From Corynebacterium lizhenjunii (GTDB lineage Bacteria > Actinomycetota > Actinomycetes > Mycobacteriales > Mycobacteriaceae): a DNA stretch of 64,000 bases. Below, piece after piece: positions 48,889-59,373 of the stretch. How positions within the stretch are numbered: the first letter of the stretch is position 1; every line of letters starts with the position of its first letter. The DNA is taken from NCBI RefSeq assembly GCF_011038655.2, contig NZ_CP064954.1, forward strand, positions 1,612,001 through 1,676,000, in the 5' to 3' direction. The notes under the pieces are model-generated. The model worked only from the letters and a program-made list of their open reading frames with translations. It ran no database searches and was not told where the DNA came from. The translations under genes and the position numbers were made by a program.

Positions 48889-49593
48889 TTAAGGCTGCAC
48901 CGGCGAGCACATCTTCCACCGACCACCTTCATTGGCGAAGATCATGGTGGCCGACTCGATACCATTGGGGTTGCGGGTGGTCACGGTTGCGGAGGCCTCG
49001 TCGCCATTAGCGCTGACATCGCTCACACTCTCCAAGCCAAACTTGCCCCATTCCGGGGTCATCTGGGTAATCGGAACGTTGTTAAACTGGTCCAGCTCAG
49101 TCATCGGTACCGGAGGCTGCTGGGCCAGCACGCGTTGGCACGTGGAGTCCAGCATGTAGCGGCCGAAGTCACCAATGGTCTGCTGTGCGTAGAGGCCGTT
49201 GACCAGGCCGGTGATTGCCTCCTTGACGGCCGGGTCGTCTTGGCCGCCCTCGATGGGGGCAAAGCCTTCTGCCGGCGCCTGCGGCTGGCCTTCGAAGGGG
49301 TTGACCAAGGTTTGCGGAGCCTGTTGCGGCTGCTCCGGCTCCTTTGTTTCTTCCTTCTTGTCTTCTTCCTTCTTCTCCTCTTGTTCCTCCGGCTTGTCCT
49401 CAGAAGGCTTCTCCGAAGACGTGGGCGCCGCCGAGGTGGAGGCCTTTGCGGAAGTAGTCTTCACAGTCGAAGACGCTGCAGAATTCTCTTCATCGCCGCT
49501 GCCGCAGGCCGCCAGACCTAAAGGTAGGGCGAGCGCCAGTGCGGCGATGACAGGACGTGCAGGGGTGCGCAGGGACAAAATAACTCCAAACAT
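48889..49593 (-). CDS. Secreted lipoprotein of unknown function
   Basis: 234 residues. A signal peptide with twin basic residues and the lipobox LAAC (Cys30) is followed by a Ser/Thr/Ala and then strongly charged Glu/Lys/Pro linker (about 40-95), and a small folded domain (about 110-234) with two cysteines (STCQRVL; KMCSPVQP) that could form a disulfide. The domain resembles the small alpha-beta DUF4878/NTF2-like lipoproteins of actinobacteria, though I am not sure. The ATG at 49591-49593 was chosen because it starts the signal peptide directly; upstream in-frame codons add non-signal sequence. Lgt in this window would lipidate it. Confidence 0.8.
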   Translation of the reverse strand: MFGVILSLRTPARPVIAALALALPLGLAACGSGDEENSAASSTVKTTSAKASTSAAPTSSEKPSEDKPEEQEEKKEEDKKEETKEPEQPQQAPQTLVNPFEGQPQAPAEGFAPIEGGQDDPAVKEAITGLVNGLYAQQTIGDFGRYMLDSTCQRVLAQQPPVPMTELDQFNNVPITQMTPEWGKFGLESVSDVSANGDEASATVTTRNPNGIESATMIFANEGGRWKMCSPVQP

Positions 49594-49766
49594 AAATTGA
49601 TTACTTTCTTGGCGGCGAAGTCCACCTCCAAGAAAAGCGCGGGTCATGCGCTGCAATGTGGGACCCAAGTCTAACAGGGACAACGTAAATGCCAAGTTGA
49701 CAATCCCTTAAAAGAACCTGTGAAAGCTAACACACCACCGCGCCCGCACGGGCGCTACCACCAGGA

Positions 49767-49772
49767 TAGACT
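49767..49772 (+). promoter_or_regulatory. -10 element of the tetR gene
   Basis: TAGACT is 8 bp before the GTG start at 49781, again pointing to a leaderless transcript. Confidence 0.4.
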
Positions 49773-49780
49773 GGCTCCTT

Positions 49781-50381
49781 GTGCACCTTCATCGCGACTT
49801 AATTGTCTCCACCGCAGTGGCTTTGCTCAATGAATACGGCCTGGCAGATACCACCATGCGCCGCGTGGCCACCACGTTGTCGGTTGCCCCCGGCGCGCTG
49901 TATTGGCACATCAACAACAAGCAAGCCCTCATCGCAGCCATCGCGGATTACATCGTGGGGCCGGTGCTCGACGCGCCTGCCACGGACGCTACGGAGCTAA
50001 GCCGCCGGCTGCGCCAACGCCTGCTAGCCTTCCGCGATGGAGCTGAGGTGGTCAGCGCAGGCCTGTCCCAGGTGGATAACCCCACGTGGTGGCGGTTGGT
50101 CGAGCACGTCGAGCAGTCCTTGGCCGCCAGCGTTGAGTGCGCGGCCGTCCCGGAGAGCCTGCGTGCGGCTGCGACCGCCCTGATTCATCTGACGGTGGGT
50201 GCCACCACCTTCGAGCAGTCCCGCGGCCAGTTGGCTGCCTTCGCCGCAGCCGCCCCGCCTGCAGAGCCCGCTGAGCCTGCCGATGCCGCGCTTGCCGATG
50301 CCGCTGAGCCTGCCACGTCCGAACTGGAGCGGGCGGTGGCCTTTATCATCCGTGGACTTCAGTCCACTACTGTGGAAGATT

Positions 50382-50395
<14 letters not shown>
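49781..50395 (+). CDS. TetR-family transcriptional regulator
   Basis: 204-residue regulator. The N-terminal helix-turn-helix is at about residues 24-45 (TTMRRVATTLSVAPGALYWH, with the usual LYWHI/NK continuation). The ligand domain is Ala-rich, and a low-complexity loop around 165-185 (PAEPAEPADAALADAAEPA) is built partly from two adjacent copies of the iterated motif. It overlaps the glgX start by 14 bp, so the two are one operon; the regulator may control glgX and itself. The ligand is unknown. Confidence 0.9.
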
Positions 50396-52544
<2,149 letters not shown>

Positions 52545-52591
52545 TCGCTGACCATTCCGCCGCCGCACTCTCACCAGGAAGGACTCCCCCT

Positions 52592-54055
52592 GTGCCCGTC
52601 CCACCCACCACTGTCAGCGCCCACGGAGCCCAGCTGGGCTTTTGCGCCGAAGCTTTGCTGATCCAGCATTCTTTCCTGGCGCAAAGCCTGGGCCAGCCGC
52701 GCGAGGAAACCGTGCCCTGGTCGGAAATTGACCAGGTAGAACTCGAGTCCACGCCGGCCGCGTGCTTCGATGTAGTCCATCTCCACACCGCCAGTGGCCG
52801 CCGTCGCTTGCGTTTTGCGCCAGGCACTGCGGCGCAAACGGCCCAACGCCTGCTGGAGGCAGGAATGGCTGGGGAGATCGCAAAACCGGCAAACGGAGAT
52901 GAGGCCGCTACCACGGCAGAGGCCTTAGCCGGCTTGGATTTCACCGCCGTGGATGTGGAGACCGCTAATGATGATTGGGGCTCCATCTGCGCCATCGGCG
53001 CTGTGCGCTACCGCGATGGCCAGGAGGTTGCCTCCCGCAGCTGGTTATGCACTCCCCCGCCAGGCATGGAGGAGTTTGCAGCAGTCAATGTGTCCATTCA
53101 TGGCATCACGTCGCAGCAGCTTGCCGATGCCCCCTCCTGCGCCCAAGCCCTGCAGGAGTTGCTGGGGTTCCTGGGCGAGGATGTACTGGTGGCCCACAAC
53201 GTCCAATTTGATGCCACCGCACTGCAGCGCGCGGCGCAGGCGTGCGAGGTGGAGCTGCCAGAGATTTCCCTGGCCTGCTCGCTAGCACTGGCGCGCGATG
53301 CCTCCCGGGCGGGAGTATTGAGCGTGGACAACCATCGCCTGCCAACGGTGCACGCCGCGCTGGGTGGGCCAGAATTTACCCACCATGACGCCACGGCGGA
53401 TGCCCGCGCCGCTGGGTTCATTATCACCGGCCTGGCACAGGTCTGGGCACGCCAACAAGATTCTGCGGTGGCACAGCTCTGGGCGGAGAAGCAGGATGCT
53501 GGGAAGGCTGCGGGCGAAGGGGGCATCGGCAAGATAGCCCAATTGTGCGCTGCCCGGGAGTTCACCTTGGGCACGCTGCGCACCGGCGAGGTGATGCCCG
53601 TGCTGCGCGCCGCCACCGCGCCAACTGCCCCGGAGGATCTGGGCGCGGGCACGGATTTCCGGGATAGCACCCGCAATGCTGGGCGGGGTGAGAACGGGCG
53701 CAGTGGTCGGCGCTCGCCTGCCCCGTGGGCTGCGGTATCCACGCCGGATGCCGTTCCGGAACCAGATTCTTCCGCTGACCCGGATAATCCGCTCTTTGGC
53801 CAGCACGTGACCCTAACTGGCGAGTTTTCCCCTTATGACAAGGGCATGCTGTGGGAACGCCTGGCGGCAGCCGGGGCGCAGGTAGGCAAGTCGGTGACCA
53901 AGAAGACCACCGTATTGGTGCTGGGAAGCTGGGCCACGCAGACCTCAAAGGAAAAGCGCGCCCATGAGCTTATTGCTAAAGGCCAAGACATTGCACTGTG
54001 GCCGCAGGAGCAACTGCTTGAGGCGCTGGGCCTAGATATTCAGCCGCCGTTTTAG
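52592..54055 (+). CDS. DEDD exonuclease with C-terminal BRCT domain
   Basis: 487-residue protein. The N-terminal 100 residues form a PH-like region of unknown role. A DnaQ-type 3'-5' exonuclease domain follows (about 112-285), with FTAVDVETAN (DxE), VLVAHNVQFDATAL and THHDATADARA. A Ser/Arg-rich linker leads to a BRCT domain (about 405-485: LFGQHVTLTGEFSPYD and GAQVGKSVTKKTTVLV). This layout occurs in actinobacterial 'DNA polymerase III epsilon'-like proteins, which are probably repair exonucleases rather than the replicase subunit. The start is GTG with AGGAAGGA upstream. Confidence 0.88.
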   Translation: MPVPPTTVSAHGAQLGFCAEALLIQHSFLAQSLGQPREETVPWSEIDQVELESTPAACFDVVHLHTASGRRRLRFAPGTAAQTAQRLLEAGMAGEIAKPANGDEAATTAEALAGLDFTAVDVETANDDWGSICAIGAVRYRDGQEVASRSWLCTPPPGMEEFAAVNVSIHGITSQQLADAPSCAQALQELLGFLGEDVLVAHNVQFDATALQRAAQACEVELPEISLACSLALARDASRAGVLSVDNHRLPTVHAALGGPEFTHHDATADARAAGFIITGLAQVWARQQDSAVAQLWAEKQDAGKAAGEGGIGKIAQLCAAREFTLGTLRTGEVMPVLRAATAPTAPEDLGAGTDFRDSTRNAGRGENGRSGRRSPAPWAAVSTPDAVPEPDSSADPDNPLFGQHVTLTGEFSPYDKGMLWERLAAAGAQVGKSVTKKTTVLVLGSWATQTSKEKRAHELIAKGQDIALWPQEQLLEALGLDIQPPF

Positions 54056-54059
54056 AGAA

Positions 54060-54065
54060 TAAAAT
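54060..54065 (+). promoter_or_regulatory. Candidate -10 of the leader-ORF transcript
   Basis: TAAAAT directly after the exonuclease stop codon. A start about 7 bp on (near 54072) would place the 5' arm of the hairpin at the very start of the mRNA. The -35 is not convincing. Confidence 0.35.
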
Positions 54066-54076
54066 TCGCGCCGGCG

Positions 54077-54138
54077 GGAACCTTTCAAGTGTGGAGGCAG
54101 TCCAATGAGGTATATGCACTGCACATAGAAAGGTTTCC
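54077..54138 (+). promoter_or_regulatory. Hairpin that can mask the ribosome site of the next gene
   Basis: AACCTTTC (54079-54086) pairs perfectly with GAAAGGTT (54128-54135), and GGA/TCC continue the stem after a one-base bulge. The 3' arm contains the AAAGG Shine-Dalgarno 7 bp before the ATG at 54141. A short ORF occupies the loop. Confidence 0.55.
54105..54128 (+). CDS. Seven-codon leader ORF
   Basis: ATG AGG TAT ATG CAC TGC ACA TAG encodes MRYMHCT. It has a perfect GGAGG ribosome site (54093-54097) with 7-base spacing, better than that of the gene it precedes. Its stop codon touches the 3' arm of the hairpin that masks the next ribosome site, so translating it would open that site. This is a structural inference; expression is unproven. 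Confidence 0.45.
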   Translation: MRYMHCT

Positions 54139-54140
54139 TC

Positions 54141-54800
54141 ATGACGTTAACGCTTAGCCCAGCGGCTACCCGTCCGGTTGCTTCCCCGCTGTTGCCCACC
54201 AATCTTTATCCGGCGATGTGCCCGCACACCCTGGCTAAGCCGGTGCGGCTTAGCGATGATGGCTTTTTTGATTCCATAGTCAGCGTAAACCTGTGCCAGG
54301 GCCATGACATGCGCCTGAAGTGTCTAACCCCGGGCAGCCACGCCAGCGTGGATGTCAGCCATCGCGGCTTGGCCACTTTGGGGCTTAGCGTGCACCACGC
54401 GTGGCAATTGGCGGCTCGCAACGTCTTGGCGGCCGCGGCCACGGAGCGCGGCTACCGTTTTCTTACCCGGCCCTGCCAGCCCAATAGCGGACGGCGCTCC
54501 ACCCGGCAGCTTCCCCCAGGAGTGCAGGTCTACACTGATACCCTGCCAGTGACGGCCTGGTTGGCGCACCCCATGACATTTAGCGTGCTCCACCAGCACC
54601 TTTCCGGTCTGTTAGGGAGTACGCAGCTGGTCTACTGTGCGCCCACCGCACAGGTGCTCTGTGTGTTTGCCCACGCCTCGCCTTCGCAGCTACGCAGCCT
54701 GCAGGCCTTCACTGACCGCATGGCCGGGGTGTCTACCCCCACAACCGCGACCGCGCCACTAGCATGGGCCAACGGATTCCCCCGTGCCCTGCAGGTGTAG
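54141..54800 (+). CDS. Hypothetical protein, 219 residues, with leader-ORF control
   Basis: No recognised family. It is soluble, rich in Leu/Ala/Thr/His with several Cys, including CQGHDMRLKC and VYCAPTAQVLCVFAH, and lacks a signal peptide or clear membrane helix. A stretch HHAWQLAARNVLAAAATERGY is probably an amphipathic helix. The ATG has AAAGG upstream, inside the 3' arm of the 54077-54138 hairpin. It lies between the exonuclease and relS, on the same strand. Confidence 0.75.
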   Translation: MTLTLSPAATRPVASPLLPTNLYPAMCPHTLAKPVRLSDDGFFDSIVSVNLCQGHDMRLKCLTPGSHASVDVSHRGLATLGLSVHHAWQLAARNVLAAAATERGYRFLTRPCQPNSGRRSTRQLPPGVQVYTDTLPVTAWLAHPMTFSVLHQHLSGLLGSTQLVYCAPTAQVLCVFAHASPSQLRSLQAFTDRMAGVSTPTTATAPLAWANGFPRALQV

Positions 54801-54878
54801 GCCCAGGTGGAGAAGGCAGTGCTCCGGAAAGCCGCGCCCTTGCCCATTGCAATCAACGTTGAAGAGAGGTCCCCTGAC

Positions 54879-55859
54879 GTGCCAGAGAACGTGATATCCC
54901 AGCTGGGCAACCGCTATCACGAGTGGGTGCGCCAACACCCGGAGGCAGCGCAGGAGTTCTCTGCGGACATTGAGCAGCTGCTTGATGATGCCGGGGTGGT
55001 CTACGACCGCGTCATCACCCGGGTCAAAGGCTGGCCCTCACTCAAAGCCAAGGCCAAGAAACGCCGGGCAGATGGCAGCCCGGTCTACCCCGTTCCGTGG
55101 GAAGACATTCATGACACGGTGGGCGTGCGGGTGACAGTGTTTCACTCCACCGTCATCCCCCAGGCCATTGACATCCTGGGCAAAGCCTTCGAGGTAGTGC
55201 GTAGCGTGGACAAAGCCCAACAGACCCGGATTTCTGGTGGCTTTGGGTACGGCTCGCACCACTTGGTACTGCGCGTGCCGGAGCACAATGAAGACCTACA
55301 GGCTTACGTCGGCTTGATCTTCGAGGTGCAAATTCGCACCGTCTTGCAGCACGCCTGGGCAGAGTTTGAACACGACTTGCGCTATAAGCAAGGCTCAAAG
55401 CCACCCTCCCCGCAAGTGGACCGGCTGTTTACCCTTGCCGCAGGTCTGATAGAGCTGGCGGACCAACAGTTTGATGATATTGCCGCGCTCATGGAGGTAG
55501 GCCCCGCCCCGCAGGATTCCGTAGAAATAACCCCGGAGAACCTGCCCGGAGTGCTGGCCATACTCCTCGGGGATAAGTACTCCCCCTCCCGTTTAGAGCA
55601 CATCCGCTTCCTGGCGGTAGTGCTAGAGGCCCACGGCATTGACACCTTGGCCAAGCTGAAGGATTTACTCAATGAATCCAACATTGCAGCGGTGCGCAGC
55701 GCCATGCGCTACAGCTTCCGGCCCGGGCAGGTGCGCCTGGTCGATGATCTGCTGCTCTACCGCTTTGGGACAGCCCACATCACGGCCACCGGAGAGCTGG
55801 GCGATCACAAAGGCCGCACCGAACGGCTGCAGCGCCGCCTCAAACAGCTGCGCCCCTAA
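54879..55859 (+). CDS. relS: Small alarmone synthetase RelS-type
   Basis: 326-residue protein with a RelA/SpoT-type (p)ppGpp synthetase domain: [23 protein letters not shown], and [23 protein letters not shown]. No HD hydrolase, TGS or ACT domain is present. The C-terminal 110 residues are an extra helical region ([17 protein letters not shown]). C. glutamicum RelS (cg2324) is the closest known counterpart by size and by lying upstream of ilvA. I chose the GTG at 54879 because GAGAGG is upstream; an in-frame codon at 54807 would add 24 residues. Confidence 0.88.
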   Translation: MPENVISQLGNRYHEWVRQHPEAAQEFSADIEQLLDDAGVVYDRVITRVKGWPSLKAKAKKRRADGSPVYPVPWEDIHDTVGVRVTVFHSTVIPQAIDILGKAFEVVRSVDKAQQTRISGGFGYGSHHLVLRVPEHNEDLQAYVGLIFEVQIRTVLQHAWAEFEHDLRYKQGSKPPSPQVDRLFTLAAGLIELADQQFDDIAALMEVGPAPQDSVEITPENLPGVLAILLGDKYSPSRLEHIRFLAVVLEAHGIDTLAKLKDLLNESNIAAVRSAMRYSFRPGQVRLVDDLLLYRFGTAHITATGELGDHKGRTERLQRRLKQLRP

Positions 55860-55904
55860 ACCCGGCAGGGCTGCCTCTCAAACTAGATACCCCTCCAAAC
55901 GCAG

Positions 55905-56300
55905 CTAGGCGCGGCCGCGGCGGTCCATGCCGCGGAATTTCTCCATCTCGCGGCGCTCCCGCTTGGTCGGCCGGCCCGCACCCCGGTCTCGCACGGGCAC
56001 CGCAGGAATAAACGCCGCTGGTGGCGGCGGTGGGGCATGGTCGATGTAACAGCTACGCGCTAGCGAGGCACCTACCCTTTTGCGTACTGTGGCCAGCACT
56101 TCTAAGTCATGCTCGTGGTGGTTGCGCCACACACGCACCCTGTCACCCGGCACCACCTGCTGGGCGGGCTTGGTTGCCTTGCCGTTGAGCTTGACGTGGC
56201 CGGCTTTGACGGCATCGGCAGCCTCGCTGCGCGTCTTAAACATGCGCACCGCCCACACCCAGGCATCAATGCGCACCGGGAGGCCATCTGGGGAAGTCAC
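55905..56300 (-). CDS. S4-domain RNA-binding protein (Hsp15/RqcP type)
   Basis: 131-residue protein with an N-terminal S4 domain (RIDAWVWAVRMFKTRSEA, VKLNGKATKPAQQVVPGDRV) and a basic Pro/Arg-rich C-terminus (RPTKRERREMEKFRG). Such proteins bind 50S-tRNA complexes or rRNA in ribosome rescue. A GTG start at 56298-56300 is adjacent to the stop of the next gene upstream (TAGGTG). Confidence 0.88.
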   Translation of the reverse strand: MTSPDGLPVRIDAWVWAVRMFKTRSEAADAVKAGHVKLNGKATKPAQQVVPGDRVRVWRNHHEHDLEVLATVRKRVGASLARSCYIDHAPPPPPAAFIPAVPVRDRGAGRPTKRERREMEKFRGMDRRGRA

Positions 56301-56537
56301 CTAGTACTGATCCTTGTGGTTAATGATCTTGTTGATCTTGGCCCAGTTGTAGACGCCGCCCACCACCGCGATGATCAGCCCGAGGATAAGCCACGCCGCC
56401 TCATTGGCAAACATCCACGCCCCCACCAAGCCCACGCCGGCACCGACGGCCACGGAGACCACCACATTGCGCGAGTGCTTCCGCACGGCTTGCTTACGCT
56501 GTTCAATGGGATTATTGGGGCGCGGTTGTAGAGTCAT
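56301..56537 (-). CDS. Small two-helix membrane protein
   Basis: 78 residues. A basic N-terminus (RPNNPIEQRKQAVRKHSRN) precedes two hydrophobic helices, the second containing AAWLILGLIIAVVGGVYNW, and a short charged tail. The ATG at 56535-56537 overlaps the stop of the YigZ-family gene (ATGA). Function unknown. Confidence 0.75.
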   Translation of the reverse strand: MTLQPRPNNPIEQRKQAVRKHSRNVVVSVAVGAGVGLVGAWMFANEAAWLILGLIIAVVGGVYNWAKINKIINHKDQY

Positions 56538-57178
56538 AGCGGCAATTCTACCCACTTGGCTCCGGCTGCTTTGGCAACCACCTGCCCCTGTGTCAGGGCC
56601 GCTAATTCTGCATTCAACTCATCACGCCCGCCTGGCGCGATAGCAAGCGTATAGGTGACCTGAGCCCCGTAGTCGGTGTCCACCACCGAGTATCCGCGCC
56701 CACGCAACTCTGCTTCCATGCGCCCGGCCTCTGCATGAGAAAAGCTCACGGCATAGAGCTCCCGGCTGGCTCGGCATACCCGGGTGACCTGGTCCATGGC
56801 AGCGCTTACCGCACCGCCATAGGCGTGGACGAGCCCTCCGGCCCCCAGTTTGATTCCCCCAAAATAGCGCACCACCACAGCACACACGTCCAACATTCCG
56901 GAGCCCTTGAGCACATCCAGCATGGGTTTTCCTGCGGTGCCGGAAGGCTCGCCGTCATCGGAGGAACGCTCCACGGGATTGGCGCCATCGACGTGGTAGA
57001 TATAGGCACTGCAGTGGTGGCGCGCATCGGGGAAACGCGCCTTGGCGGCATCAATAAACCCGCGCGCCTGCGCCTCATCACACACCCGGGTAATCAGCGT
57101 GATAAACCGGGAGCGTTTAATTTCCACCTCATCTTCTACCACGTCCGTGGTGGGGCGGATATAAGAATCCATGCTCAT
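56534..57178 (-). CDS. YigZ/IMPACT family protein (UPF0029)
   Basis: 214-residue protein. The signature region is SSDDGEPSGTAGKPMLDVL (about 72-90) with VVVRYFGGIKLGAGGLVHAY after it, and an N-terminal half that binds nucleotides or translation factors in homologues. A C-terminal DUF1949-like ferredoxin fold follows. Homologues act in translation control, but the bacterial role is unclear. It is the first gene of a three-gene operon with the small membrane protein and S4 gene. Confidence 0.9.
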   Translation of the reverse strand: MSMDSYIRPTTDVVEDEVEIKRSRFITLITRVCDEAQARGFIDAAKARFPDARHHCSAYIYHVDGANPVERSSDDGEPSGTAGKPMLDVLKGSGMLDVCAVVVRYFGGIKLGAGGLVHAYGGAVSAAMDQVTRVCRASRELYAVSFSHAEAGRMEAELRGRGYSVVDTDYGAQVTYTLAIAPGGRDELNAELAALTQGQVVAKAAGAKWVELPL

Positions 57179-57190
57179 AAGCTCCCGCGC

Positions 57191-58477
57191 CTATTGGGAG
57201 GCCACCAGGTAGTCATATTCCGGCGTGCCTGGCTCCAGGTGCTGGCAGGAAATCTTGGAGTTAGCCATGCGCTCTAGCAGGCCACTAAAGTCCGCAGCAC
57301 GGCTAAGCTCCAAACCCACCAAGGCCGCACCGGTTTCGCGGTTGTTGCGCTTGAGGTATTCAAAGAGCGTGATGTCGTCATTTGGCCCCAGAATCTCCGT
57401 GAGGAAGTGGCGCAGCTGGCCCGGCTCTTGGGGAAAGTTAACCAGGAAGTAATGCTTCAGGCCGCGGTGGACCAGGGAACGCTCCATAATCTCGTTGTAG
57501 CGCAGCACGTCATTATTGCCGCCAGAAATTACGCACACCACCACGGAGCCTTCCTGCAGCTTGAGCTCGCGCAGGCCCGCCACGGATAGCGCACCGGCGG
57601 GCTCAGCGATGATGCCCTCGTTTTGGTACAGGCCCAGCTGCTCGGTGCACACAGCGCCCTCGGAGACTGTATCCCAGTGCAGCCGGCCTTGGTTGGCTTC
57701 CAGGATTTGGAAAGGCAGGGAGCCAATGCGTTTGACCGCAGCGCCATCCACGAAGGGGTCCACGGCGGGCAGGGTCACGGGCTCACCTGCGGCAAAAGCA
57801 GCGGTGAGCGACGCTGCACCTGCAGGTTCAATGCCCACAATCGCCGTGCGCGGGGCCATATCTGCCAGGTAGGAGGTGATGCCGGAAATCAGCCCACCAC
57901 CCCCCACAGGGACCACAATGGTATCTAGTGACTTGCCCAGGGCGGAAAGCTGGGAGACCACCTCAGCTGCCACGGTTCCTTGGCCGGTGATGGTATCGCG
58001 GGCATCGAAAGGTTCAATGAAGTTGGCGCCCGTTGCCTCGGCTTCGGCATGGGCGGCGGCAGCGGCCTCGTCAAAGTTTGCACCCGTGACCACCAGCTCC
58101 ACCTGCTCGCCACCGTGGACCAGGATGCGGTCGCGCTTTTGCTTCGGCGTCGGCTCCGGTACATAAATCTTGCCCCGGATACCCATGGTGCGGCACGCAT
58201 AAGCCACGCCCTGGGCGTGGTTGCCTGCGGAGGCGGTGACAATCCCCTTGGCTCGCTCGGCATCGCTTAAGTTGGAAATCCCAAACAGGGCGCCGCGAAT
58301 CTTGTAGGAGCGGACGTCTTGCAGGTCCTCGCGCTTGAGGTAGACCTCCCAGCCGGTGTCTTGGGACAAGCGGGGACAATACTGCAAGGGTGTGGGAGCA
58401 ATCTCGGAGGAAATTCGTGCCTGAGCTTGCTGGATGTCAAAAGCGTGAATGGGCTCGAATACCGCAGATGTAGTCAT
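57191..58477 (-). CDS. ilvA: Threonine dehydratase
   Basis: 428-residue PLP enzyme that deaminates threonine to 2-oxobutyrate, the first step towards isoleucine. The PLP Lys59 is in DLQDVRSYKIRGAL, and the phosphate-binding loop is GGGGLISG. The C-terminal ACT-like region (about 340-428, HYFLVNFPQEPGQLRHFL) is a single, shortened regulatory domain, as in C. glutamicum IlvA, which is feedback-inhibited by isoleucine. Confidence 0.96.
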   Translation of the reverse strand: MTTSAVFEPIHAFDIQQAQARISSEIAPTPLQYCPRLSQDTGWEVYLKREDLQDVRSYKIRGALFGISNLSDAERAKGIVTASAGNHAQGVAYACRTMGIRGKIYVPEPTPKQKRDRILVHGGEQVELVVTGANFDEAAAAAHAEAEATGANFIEPFDARDTITGQGTVAAEVVSQLSALGKSLDTIVVPVGGGGLISGITSYLADMAPRTAIVGIEPAGAASLTAAFAAGEPVTLPAVDPFVDGAAVKRIGSLPFQILEANQGRLHWDTVSEGAVCTEQLGLYQNEGIIAEPAGALSVAGLRELKLQEGSVVVCVISGGNNDVLRYNEIMERSLVHRGLKHYFLVNFPQEPGQLRHFLTEILGPNDDITLFEYLKRNNRETGAALVGLELSRAADFSGLLERMANSKISCQHLEPGTPEYDYLVASQ

Positions 58478-58646
58478 GGCGACCTAGTTTAGCCGCCGCC
58501 AGCTTCCCGCCTAGCATTACCTAGTGATCGACCGGTGCCCCCAAGCGGCTAGCCACAACGGGAAGAAAGTGCTACATTTTTGTTCGACTACCCAGCGCAC
58601 GCGCTACCGTCAGATCAACATCCCAACCCCTTCTGAGGAGAACTCT

Positions 58647-59231
58647 ATGCGCCAACACCGTGTGTCCGTGGCCCTCGTCGCTGCCGTTAGCACCAGCCTT
58701 GCCTTGCTGAGCCCCGCCGTCGCCCAGGCGGAGTCCAGCAAGCCTGGCTCCTCCCAGCCTGCTGCCTCCGCTTCTGCCACCCCGGGCACCCAGCCTGCCG
58801 ATACCCCCGCTACCGCACCCTCCACCGAACCCTCCGCTGGCGAAACCCCTGCAGATGCCAACGCCATCAGCGCCGAAGAGTGCAAGGCGCAGGTGGAGGC
58901 CGCTAAGAAGGCCCACCGTGAAAAGGGCGGATCTTCCTTCGTAGGCCCGGGTGAGTTCGCCCAGGGCGTGATCAATGGCTATGGCTCCTCCGGCATGCCA
59001 AAGCTGCCGGAGTGCGCCCAGAAGCCTGGTGACAAGAAGGATGATGATCCTTACAAGAAGCCCGAGTTCCAGATTTTGAACGTTCCTGATTCGGTTATTG
59101 AGGCTTTCACCTGGATCGGCGCCATCATGTCTGGCATCGCGGGCATGATTCAGCTGGTGACCGTCATCGCTAAGTTCAACCCGGACGTTGCCAATATGAT
59201 CCGCCACCAGCTCAAGGGCCTGGCCCGCTAA
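58647..59231 (+). CDS. Secreted protein with hydrophobic C-terminal helix
   Basis: 194 residues. A Sec signal peptide (about 1-28, ending AVAQA) precedes a Ser/Pro/Ala/Thr-rich region (30-75), a central segment with two Cys (EECKAQVEAAKK and LPECAQKPGDKK), and a C-terminal hydrophobic stretch around IGAIMSGIAGMIQLVTV, then MIRHQLKGLAR. It could sit in the mycolate layer or membrane. I do not recognise the family. The GAGGAG ribosome site fixes the start. A perfect terminator follows. Confidence 0.75.
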   Translation: MRQHRVSVALVAAVSTSLALLSPAVAQAESSKPGSSQPAASASATPGTQPADTPATAPSTEPSAGETPADANAISAEECKAQVEAAKKAHREKGGSSFVGPGEFAQGVINGYGSSGMPKLPECAQKPGDKKDDDPYKKPEFQILNVPDSVIEAFTWIGAIMSGIAGMIQLVTVIAKFNPDVANMIRHQLKGLAR

Positions 59232-59285
59232 GAGCGCGTACCTGGTCCGCTAAGAGCTCGGCTAAACACTGCCAGTGGAAACCAG

Positions 59286-59319
59286 AAAGCCCCGGCGTGC
59301 ATATACACGCCGGGGCTTT
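59286..59319. terminator. Strong bidirectional terminator
   Basis: A perfect 14-bp stem AAAGCCCCGGCGTG with loop CATATA and its complement, ending in TTT. It separates the secreted protein gene from the convergent MetE-like gene. Confidence 0.9.
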
Positions 59320-59373
59320 GTGCTGCTGTTAAGAGCCTGGCAGGGAGCGAGGCCCGAGGCCGCAGGTGAGCGC

